This document shows positions 7,901 to 14,044 of a DNA stretch of 64,000 nucleotides, piece after piece (the stretch's first letter is position 1; each line of letters begins with the position of its first letter). Below the pieces are notes generated by a model, which saw nothing but the letters and a program-made list of their open reading frames with translations, did no database searches and was not told the DNA's origin. The stretch comes from DAIODI01 sp046349255 (GTDB lineage Bacteria; Pseudomonadota; Alphaproteobacteria; Rhizobiales; Aestuariivirgaceae), in contig JAXMCR010000002.1 of the NCBI GenBank assembly GCA_046349255.1, forward strand, positions 1,458,012 through 1,522,011, in the 5' to 3' direction. The position numbers were made by a program, and so were the translations under genes.

Positions 7901-8116
7901 TCAACCGTCCCTCCGCGCGTTTGCCGGGGGGCCGGATGTCGTGCGCTGTAGTCGGTTCTCCATGAACTCGTCCAAATCGGATAGACGATAGACCACGCGG
8001 CGGCCGACTTTGACATAGCGCGGTGCATCACCACCCAATACACGCGTCTTTGAGAGCCATGACGCGCTAACACCCATGTATTTCGCAGCTTCTGAAGTCG
8101 AGACATACATATTCAT
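7901..8116 (-). CDS. AlpA/excisionase-like helix-turn-helix protein
   Basis: A 71-residue DNA-binding protein of the MerR-like excisionase (HTH_17/AlpA) type: YVSTSEAAKYMGVSASWLSKTRVLGGDAPRYVKVGRRVVYRLSDLDEFMENR. The family uses a short winged helix to direct excision or to regulate integrase genes. Several in-frame starts exist (8119, 8116, 8110). AAAAGGG lies just upstream and favours 8116. The gene lies between the integrase and the replication-type genes, all on the minus strand. Confidence 0.75.
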   Translation of the reverse strand: MNMYVSTSEAAKYMGVSASWLSKTRVLGGDAPRYVKVGRRVVYRLSDLDEFMENRLQRTTSGPPANARRDG

Positions 8117-8289
8117 CATCAACCCTTTTCAGTTTTCCATGTACAATCTCCCGTTGATCCGTTCACGATGCCCGCGTCGCAGGCGTTCCCTTTTTGTTCA
8201 CGCGCCAACCCCCATTGGCATCGCGATTCTTCCTATAGCCTCACTAGATCTAGTATGTCAACGGTTTGAGACCTCAACATTTGGTAATG

Positions 8290-9465
8290 TTAGGCACTCC
8301 CGGTCAAGCGCTTGGCAATCCAAGCTGACGCAGCCTCGCTCGCGGTTCGAAGCGGATCAGCGGCGAGGTGCGCATAGCGGGCAGTAGTCTGTGGTTGTGA
8401 ATGCCCTAGTAATGCACCAATAACGGGCAGAGAAAGCCCTCCAGCCGCTGCAGCTGAGGCAAAGTTGTGTCGGAGGTCGTGGATCCGGAGGTCGTTCAGT
8501 CCGGCCCGCGCTCGAATACGCCGCCACGGCTTCTGCAGGTTCACCAGGCGCGCCCCCGGTTTCTCCCCAACGATGACGTGCTCGTTGCCGCTCACGCGCG
8601 GGACACCGCTAAGAACGTCAAGCGCAGAGGCATTGAGATAAAGGGTCTTTGCCCCCGTTTTGCTGTCCGGTAGCCGGATTGTCCCCCTGTCCAGATCGAT
8701 ATAGGACCATTTAAGCGTAAGGATTTCGGATAGGCGTGCTCCCGTCAGTGCTAGAAGCTGAACAGCGGCGATTGCCCAAGCACTAGCGGTGTTGTCGGCT
8801 TGGGTAGCGCGGAGCGCTTGACCGAGCCTCGCCATTTCCTCGTCCGTAAGGAATCGCTCGCGCTTGTTCTCTTTGTACTTCTCAACGTGGCGGCACGGGT
8901 TCGAACCGTCGGGGCGATAGCCATGGCGCTCGCACCAATTGAAGAACTTGGAGAGTAGCGCCATCGATCGATTGCCTTGATAAGGCTTGTCCGCGAGCGC
9001 CGATTGGAGGCGAAGCACGTCGGTGCGCGAAATGTCTTGGACAAGTCGATGCTGCAATGCCGGCATCACGTACAGCCGGGCGAGCCGGCGATACTCCGCG
9101 ACGGAACTAGCCTTCAGCTTGCTCTCCGCATGTTCGACAAGGAAACGCTCCAGCACGACGCCGAACCGCTCGGATGTTTTTGCATCGTCTCTCGCAGCTG
9201 CTGGGTCTTTGCCCTCAGCGACCTGACCCAAAAGCTGTTTGGCACGCCGCCGCGCCTCATCTGCGGTGACGACGCCATGAGCCCCAATCGTGACGCGGCG
9301 CGTACGACCCTTCCGTCCGCCAATACGGTATTGAACTAGGTAGACCTTCCGACCATGTGGCGTGGTCTTTAAGCCAAATCCTGATAGTTCCGAATCCCAA
9401 AGGTACCTGTCTTTTGGGCCTGCGATTTGCTCATCAACCGTGCGCTTCGAAATGGTCGCAGACAT
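8290..9465 (-). CDS. Tyrosine-type site-specific integrase
   Basis: A 391-residue phage-type integrase that would recombine the tRNA-Arg att sites. N-terminal residues 1-90 match the arm-binding DUF4102-like domain (WDSELSGFGLKTTPHGRKVYLVQYRIGGRKGRTRRVTIG). A SAM-like core-binding domain follows (~95-190), then the catalytic domain with R244 (TGARLSEI), K269, HDLRH with H329 and R332, H355, and nucleophile Y364 (TARYAHL). The set is complete, so the enzyme should be active. I chose the ATG at 9465 over 9477 because GGAGAG precedes it at good spacing. It lies next to attR, and one putative arm site is 21 bases upstream of the start. Confidence 0.93.
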   Translation of the reverse strand: MSATISKRTVDEQIAGPKDRYLWDSELSGFGLKTTPHGRKVYLVQYRIGGRKGRTRRVTIGAHGVVTADEARRRAKQLLGQVAEGKDPAAARDDAKTSERFGVVLERFLVEHAESKLKASSVAEYRRLARLYVMPALQHRLVQDISRTDVLRLQSALADKPYQGNRSMALLSKFFNWCERHGYRPDGSNPCRHVEKYKENKRERFLTDEEMARLGQALRATQADNTASAWAIAAVQLLALTGARLSEILTLKWSYIDLDRGTIRLPDSKTGAKTLYLNASALDVLSGVPRVSGNEHVIVGEKPGARLVNLQKPWRRIRARAGLNDLRIHDLRHNFASAAAAGGLSLPVIGALLGHSQPQTTARYAHLAADPLRTASEAASAWIAKRLTGSA

Positions 9466-9485
9466 CGTGCTCTCCATCCGCTACA

Positions 9486-9504
9486 GTAAGCACATGGTAA
9501 GCGC
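9486..9504 (+). repeat. Putative integrase arm-type site, right end
   Basis: GTAAGCACATGGTAAGCGC matches the left-end copy at 2962-2980 in 18 of 19 positions. It lies directly upstream of the integrase gene, so binding there could also control integrase expression. Confidence 0.45.
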
Positions 9505-9621
9505 AGTAGCCGGAATGTCAATGAAACGCGGGGAGCCGTGGAGCATCATACATCGCCTAATTCCTTACTTTTTTGCAATCTGATAGCGTTTGGTGATTAC
9601 GCTGGAATGGTTGAATCCGAA

Positions 9622-9669
9622 ATTCCTAATCTGGGGGTCGCACGTTCGAATCGTGCCGGGGTCGCCAAT
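9622..9669 (+). repeat. attR: 48-bp copy of the tRNA-Arg 3' half
   Basis: It is identical to 2867-2914. It lacks the acceptor 5' strand, D-arm and half of the anticodon stem, so it is not a tRNA gene. Confidence 0.92.
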
Positions 9670-9670
9670 G

Positions 9671-9794
9671 AACTGCGCTCTCAATATTACAGGCCAGTTC
9701 GATCAACTAATCCTCTGAAATGCATGCTCTTTTGGAAGAAGATCCTGGGGTATGGTGCTCTTGGGGGTGGGGTGGGAGTCACAGCCAGGAGCAC
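9671..9794 (+). repeat. Diverged direct repeat, copy B
   Basis: It aligns with 3001-3120 (see that entry) and directly follows attR, just as copy A follows attL by under 100 bases. The core TATGGTGCTCTTGGGGGTGG is nearly the same in both. Confidence 0.6.
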
Positions 9795-10023
9795 CTTGCT
9801 TTGCTTGCGGGTTTCTGACCAAATCTTCACGCTAAACAAAGCAATATTATTTTAATCGGAGCGACTGAAGTTTTTCGCTCAAAATGACTGATTCTCTATC
9901 GTTTTCTTTTTCTGCTGAGACCTTAATCAGATTCAAAAAATTATTGGCTAAATCGAGTTGGACAAGTGTATAAGAATTGATGCGTCTTTGCGGCGACGCA
10001 TTAACAGGGATAAGGAGGCGCAA

Positions 10024-10590
10024 ATGAGCGCAACTTCAAGTAGCTTAAAGTCAGTCGCTGCCGCGGCAGTGCTGTCAGTTGTCGGACTCTTCGCAGCGGA
10101 ACCCGCATTCGCCGCGACTTGCACCCAGTCATTGCCCGGTGGCGATGTGGTGTACACGCTGAATACCGCCACCAATGCTTTCTGCTCCACCGGTAATGAT
10201 TTGAACACCATTGACTCCAGCTACACGCTGTTCGGTCAGACCGGATGGATTCTCGGTGACTCCACCGGCGGCGTGGGCGACAATGCAGTCAAGTTCACCC
10301 AAAACGGGGCACCCGTTTCTGGTGCACAGTCGGGCACTTGGGCCATTACCGGCCTCGCCAACTCAATTGTCGTTGTCCTGAAGCAGGCAAATTCCTTTGC
10401 CGCGTTTCTTGTCAGCTCGACGAGCGGTACATGGAGCGTGACTGGCCCGGGAGATAGCGTGAACGTCATTTCGCACGCCTCGGTGTACTACAACGGTTCG
10501 GTTATCCCGCTGCCGCCGGCAGCATTGCTTTTTGGCACTGCGCTGGCTGGAGTCGGTGCAATGTCGAGGAAGCGTCGCAAGTCTGCTTAA
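10024..10590 (+). CDS. VPLPA-CTERM sorting-domain protein 1
   Basis: A 188-residue secreted protein. Residues 1-30 are a signal peptide ending AEPAFA-A. The mature part is Ser/Thr/Gly-rich with two early Cys and no known domain. It ends in IPLPPAALLFGTALAGVG-AMSRKRRKSA, the tripartite tail (motif, hydrophobic helix, basic cluster) of the VPLPA/PEP-CTERM class handled by an exosortase. The ATG at 10024 is chosen because AAGGAGG lies 6 bases upstream. No exosortase gene is in the window. A terminator follows. Such proteins are usually surface or matrix proteins tied to exopolysaccharide, which fits the neighbouring glycan genes. A second protein with almost the same tail occurs at 17665. Confidence 0.85.
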   Translation: MSATSSSLKSVAAAAVLSVVGLFAAEPAFAATCTQSLPGGDVVYTLNTATNAFCSTGNDLNTIDSSYTLFGQTGWILGDSTGGVGDNAVKFTQNGAPVSGAQSGTWAITGLANSIVVVLKQANSFAAFLVSSTSGTWSVTGPGDSVNVISHASVYYNGSVIPLPPAALLFGTALAGVGAMSRKRRKSA

Positions 10591-10608
10591 GACCGCACAT
10601 CTGTGTTG

Positions 10609-10636
10609 AAGGGAGGGGCTACCGCTCCTCCCTTTT
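10609..10636 (+). terminator. Rho-independent terminator after VPLPA-CTERM gene 1
   Basis: The stem is AAGGGAGGGGC (10609-10619) with GCTCCTCCCTT (10624-10634; one G-U pair). It has a 4-base loop, and TTTT spans the 3' edge of the stem. Confidence 0.8.
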
Positions 10637-10645
10637 GAATTTCTG

Positions 10646-10915
10646 CTATCGCATATATTTTAGATATTTCTCGACCGTACCTCTTGTTACTCCAAACCGT
10701 TGAGCGAGTTCGAGCTTGCTCGCCCCTTCTTTCGCGAGACGTCGAACTTCCTCTATATCAGCGATGGGCTTGTTATCGAAGTTATTGGCTATTCTAGTGG
10801 GCCAATCTTGTGAAGTAGCTGCTTGATATTGTTGACTGCGTTTCCGGGTGATCGCGGCGATATCGCTCGAGCAGATAGGTTCGTTGGTTTCTCTCAGAGA
10901 GGCCAGAATCCCCGA
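10646..10915 (-). pseudogene. Truncated helix-turn-helix gene lacking a start codon
   Basis: An 89-codon open frame on the minus strand runs between TAG at 10916-10918 and TAG at 10646-10648 without ATG, GTG or TTG except one ATG two codons before the stop. Its content is protein-like: ILASLRETNEPICSSDIAAIT resembles the opening helix-turn-helix of small alphaproteobacterial regulators, and the C-terminal VRRLAKEGASKLELAQRFGV followed by TRGTVEKYLKYMR is a second HTH. The 5' end is lost close to the third att copy (10942-10970), which suggests that recombination at that site removed its front. It could also start at a rare CTG. Confidence 0.55.
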
Positions 10916-10941
10916 CTATGGCGTGGTCATTGCCGCTCACG

Positions 10942-10970
10942 CGCACGTTCGAAACGTGCCGGGGTCGCCA
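10942..10970 (+). repeat. Third, partial att copy (tRNA-Arg T-arm and acceptor 3' strand)
   Basis: 28 of 29 bases match tRNA positions 2884-2912; the one change lies in the T-loop/stem junction (AAT to AAA). It is too long for chance and in the same orientation as the two 48-bp copies. Confidence 0.75.
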
Positions 10971-10993
10971 CTGATCAGGCAGCGCGCCTTCTT

Positions 10994-12127
10994 CTAGCTG
11001 CAGAAAAATGACGCCACACCGTCCATGACGCGGTCCACTGTCCCGGCATTCATTCCCCGAAAGATCGGCATTCGGATCAGCCTGCCGGCAAGGTCTTCTG
11101 TCACGGGGAGATCGTTCGGCTTGTAACCAAGCGAGTGTCCAAAGGGAGAAGAGTGAAGCGGTACGTAATGGAACGCAGCACCGATGCCGAGCGACTTGAG
11201 GTGGGCAATCAGCCGGTCCCTATCCGTTCTTTCGTGGCAGTAAAAGAAGACGATATGGCCATTCGGTTCAGCATGCTCGGGAATGCGCGGAAGACGGAGA
11301 AAGCCCTGCTGCTCCAGCAACACAAGCTTCTCCCGATAGTATCGCGCAATCGCACGGCGTTCGGCAGTTATGTCCGCCACGGAAGCAAGCTGAGCTAGCA
11401 GAAAGGCTGCGCTCAGTTCGGGCATTCCCAGTGACGAGCCCAAGCCTGTCCAGGAGTAAAAGTTTGCCGAGCCATTGAAAAACGCCCTGCGGTTTGTGCC
11501 TTTGTCACGACAGACATAGGCTTGTTCAAGATAATCGCGATTGTTTACGATCAGGGCTCCTCCTTCTCCGCATGTTACATTCTTTTGCCAGTTGAAACTG
11601 AACGCAGCCAGATCGCCGAATGTCCCAAGTGGCTTCTGCCGATAGAACGCGCCGACGGCTTGGGCGGCATCCTCGATAACTGTCAGGCCAAAACGCTTCG
11701 CCAGCGCGTTGATTTCATCGGGTGCACAAGCGATGCCGGCGTAATGCATTGGCCAGATTGCTTTGGTGCGGACCGTTATCGCATCGGCGATCAACCGTTC
11801 ATCCATATTCATCGTGTCAGGCCGAACATCGACGAATCTGGGAAACGCCCCAGTTCTGCAAACTGCATTCGCCGCAGATGTTAATGTGAATGATGGCAGG
11901 ATGACTTCATCTCCGTGCCGCAAGCCCGAAATTAGGGCTGAAAGCTCCAGCGCAGCGGTGCCGGAGCCCGTCAAAAGCACATCCGCGCCGCCCAGGTACG
12001 AACGAAGTAGATCTTCGCACCTGCGCGCATAGGGGCCGTCAACCTGCAAGGAGCCACTGTTCAGGACCGCTGAAATGTTTTGATGTTCTTCGCCGGTTTT
12101 ACAAACTTGAGTGAACGGTATATCCAC
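10994..12127 (-). CDS. WecE/RffA-like dTDP-4-keto-6-deoxyhexose aminotransferase
   Basis: A 377-residue PLP enzyme of the DegT/DnrJ/EryC1 sugar aminotransferase family, close in wording to E. coli RffA (WecE), which makes dTDP-4-amino-4,6-dideoxygalactose from the 4-keto sugar with glutamate. Visible marks are DEVILPSFTLTSAANA, VDVRPDTMNMDE, PMHYAGIAC, EDAAQAVGA (D153 to the pyridine nitrogen), K182 in SFNWQKNVTCGEGG as Schiff-base lysine, and DKGTNRRAFF. It is divergent from the acyltransferase gene across an 80-base gap. Together they could make an N-acylated amino sugar such as Fuc4NAc or Qui4NAc. The exact sugar product is not readable. Confidence 0.87.
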   Translation of the reverse strand: MDIPFTQVCKTGEEHQNISAVLNSGSLQVDGPYARRCEDLLRSYLGGADVLLTGSGTAALELSALISGLRHGDEVILPSFTLTSAANAVCRTGAFPRFVDVRPDTMNMDERLIADAITVRTKAIWPMHYAGIACAPDEINALAKRFGLTVIEDAAQAVGAFYRQKPLGTFGDLAAFSFNWQKNVTCGEGGALIVNNRDYLEQAYVCRDKGTNRRAFFNGSANFYSWTGLGSSLGMPELSAAFLLAQLASVADITAERRAIARYYREKLVLLEQQGFLRLPRIPEHAEPNGHIVFFYCHERTDRDRLIAHLKSLGIGAAFHYVPLHSSPFGHSLGYKPNDLPVTEDLAGRLIRMPIFRGMNAGTVDRVMDGVASFFCS

Positions 12128-12207
12128 CGTCAGTCTCCGTACTTAGCGCCCCGTTCTCCATCATTGCAGCAGCGTTCCAGTTCTAATGCGCTGAAAAAGA
12201 ATAGACA

Positions 12208-12855
12208 ATGTCAACACGAAAGCCACTCCTTTGCTTGGGTACAACACGATATGCAGAAGTGTTTCTGGATATGCACGAGCAATCGATTGAATTCGAGTTT
12301 GCTGGCTTCGTTGAAAATCGAGATCGCACTCGTTGTGATGATCTGCTGTGCGGGCTACCCATCTTCTGGTCGGATGATGCCGATGTTTATTCGAATACCC
12401 ACTGGATCACTTGCGCGCTCGCGACAACGACACGTAGCGCTTGGATAGAAGAACTAAATCTTCGTGGTTTCCGCTCTGCTATACTCGTACACTCTACAGC
12501 CGGGGTATCGAAGCGCGCTGAGCTGGCAGATGGCGTGTCAGTTGATCCCGGCAGTTTCATTTGCGCAAGAACATCGATTGGTCGTGGCGTCCGAATTGGA
12601 CGCCTATGTTCCATCGGGCACCACATAACCATTGGTCCTTACACGACAATTCATCCTACCGTGACGGTTTCGAGCGGATGCCGTATCGGCAGCCAGGTCA
12701 CGATTGGAACCGGAGCGATAGTCCTGACGGAAATCGAAATCGGCGATGGAGCGTTTGTCGCTGCAGGCTCTCTCGTAACGCGGGACGTTCCTGCCCGGAG
12801 CCTCGTACAGGGATCTCCGGCGCGAGTGGTGAAGAGCGATTACGGTCCGAAATGA
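12208..12855 (+). CDS. PglD/NeuD-like sugar O/N-acyltransferase (left-handed beta-helix)
   Basis: A 215-residue protein with two parts. Residues 1-90 form a small Rossmann-like domain (LLCLGTTRYAEVFLDMHEQS, FAGFVENRDRTRCDDLLCGLPIF) as in PglD and NeuD. Residues ~95-205 hold hexapeptide repeats of a left-handed beta-helix (ADGVSVDPGSFICARTSIGRG, RIGRLCSIGHHITIGPYT, RIGSQVTIGTGAIVLTEIEI) ending GSPARVVK. H137/H138 in SIGHH is a candidate catalytic base. Such trimers move an acyl group from acyl-CoA to an amino sugar nucleotide. The divergent aminotransferase supports that role. Confidence 0.82.
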   Translation: MSTRKPLLCLGTTRYAEVFLDMHEQSIEFEFAGFVENRDRTRCDDLLCGLPIFWSDDADVYSNTHWITCALATTTRSAWIEELNLRGFRSAILVHSTAGVSKRAELADGVSVDPGSFICARTSIGRGVRIGRLCSIGHHITIGPYTTIHPTVTVSSGCRIGSQVTIGTGAIVLTEIEIGDGAFVAAGSLVTRDVPARSLVQGSPARVVKSDYGPK

Positions 12856-12876
12856 CTGGGCAACACGCGCTTGACG

Positions 12877-13917
12877 ATGCGACGACCTAGTTTATGGGCC
12901 AGCCTTGGCGCGACCTTGAATCGGGTCGAACAAGGCCCACCGGGGCACGAAGCCGTCGGAGAGGCGGAGCGAATTGCATTCCTCGGTGATGAACCAATTG
13001 CGCGCAACGGCAGGCGAATTGATAGTCCCTGCGGGGTGGACGATTACGTCGGCGAGAGGTTGCTCCGGTCCAACCATCAGTATCTCGTGTGTTTGCCATC
13101 GGGTGCCGTATTTCACGGAGCGGCGTATGCGCGATGGCTTTCCTACGTGCCCAATCAGCGGCCGATCTTCGGTTGGACTGACCTCGGCGCTCCGAGGGTC
13201 GTGCGATCTGCGACGATCGTCAGCGTAGATCACGGAATTACCTATGGCGATTGGGTTTCGGAATATCTTCGAACGCTGATCGATGGAAGTCCGATCGGGT
13301 CAGTCGTTCTGGTCCCTGGTCGTTTGAGGCACCGGAAATACGTTAGCCGGGATCTCGAGCAGCTGGGCATTGACTTTCAATACATTGATGTTCCGACAAT
13401 CCTGCTGAGGGCAACGGTACTCCACAAGAAGCGGTATCTGGTTCGCTGGACGAAGGCGGACGTTCAGGCTTTTCGCTCCGCATTCGGCATTGCCACAGAG
13501 GTCCCGCGTGCGGGATCGGTTCTCTATCTCTCGCGTGAGGGAGTGCCTCAGATGCAATGGCATCCCGAGCGGACCTATCCGCACGCAGACGTCAGCAGGC
13601 TCGTTCAATCACTTGGTGGGCAGACACTCTCGACGCACGCATTAGGACCATCGGACTACAAGGCTGCGCGCCACGAAGCTGAAACCGTCATTGCGGATCA
13701 TGGCTCGGCCATGTTGAACTTGCTGTATTGGCAAACGAAAAGCGTTATTGAGCTCGTGACCGATGGCTGGTGGGGGCCCGGGATGATGAGTCTCGCCAAG
13801 GCATGCGGTGTCCGGAACTACGCAATTGTACGCGTGACGGCGGAAGCAACTCCTGTCGAGACCGTTCGCGACTGGGTTCATCGATTTCAGGCGTCCACGA
13901 CCTCGCTGTGGGACTAG
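12877..13917 (+). CDS. GT61 (DUF563) family glycosyltransferase
   Basis: A 346-residue protein. The C-terminal half has the GT61 signature: SVLYLSREG, then RTYPHADVSRLVQSLGGQTL, then AETVIADHGSAMLNLLYWQTKSVIEL, and a Trp-rich end. The N-terminal half is more variable. GT61 enzymes add sugars such as xylose or GlcNAc in various glycans; the donor is not predictable here. I start at ATG 12877; a TTG two codons earlier is possible. It begins 21 bases after the acyltransferase stop and is likely cotranscribed with it. No signal peptide or membrane span is evident, so it acts on the cytoplasmic face. Confidence 0.8.
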   Translation: MRRPSLWASLGATLNRVEQGPPGHEAVGEAERIAFLGDEPIARNGRRIDSPCGVDDYVGERLLRSNHQYLVCLPSGAVFHGAAYARWLSYVPNQRPIFGWTDLGAPRVVRSATIVSVDHGITYGDWVSEYLRTLIDGSPIGSVVLVPGRLRHRKYVSRDLEQLGIDFQYIDVPTILLRATVLHKKRYLVRWTKADVQAFRSAFGIATEVPRAGSVLYLSREGVPQMQWHPERTYPHADVSRLVQSLGGQTLSTHALGPSDYKAARHEAETVIADHGSAMLNLLYWQTKSVIELVTDGWWGPGMMSLAKACGVRNYAIVRVTAEATPVETVRDWVHRFQASTTSLWD

Positions 13918-14044
13918 ATTTCCACCGAGCGTTCAGAGAAGCTTTTCTGAAACCCGTTCGACTGTGCGATCGAAGGGCTATACAGCAAAACCTGTTGTGT
14001 TCTAGATTTAATAAAATCGTCATTTGGCATTATTTGCCACGGGA

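Larger units (their letters stand above)
2867..9669. mobile_element. Integrative element 1 in tRNA-Arg(CCT), about 6.8 kb
   Basis: The element is bounded by exact 48-bp direct repeats (2867-2914 and 9622-9669) made of the tRNA 3' half. It carries, from the right end inward, a tyrosine integrase, an AlpA/excisionase-like HTH protein, an unknown protein and a RepA-like ATPase. The left half holds cargo: a patatin-like protein, a lipoprotein and a secreted protease-like protein. Unlike many tRNA islands, the integrase lies at the end far from the intact tRNA. There are no conjugation or phage structural genes, so it would need help to move between cells. The cargo is visibly AT-richer than the chromosome. 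Confidence 0.85.
9670..10970. mobile_element. Probable remnant of a second, older element in tandem
   Basis: This segment begins with a diverged copy of element 1's left end and finishes with a third partial copy of the tRNA 3' end. That layout suggests an older related element that has lost its own integrase. It now contains a VPLPA-CTERM gene and a truncated HTH gene. The alternative is that only the att-like scars are mobile-derived and the VPLPA gene is native. Confidence 0.5.

Noticed and set aside
9622..9669. A second tRNA-Arg gene
   Set aside because: Only the 3' half is present; there is no D-arm or acceptor 5' strand. It is an att copy.
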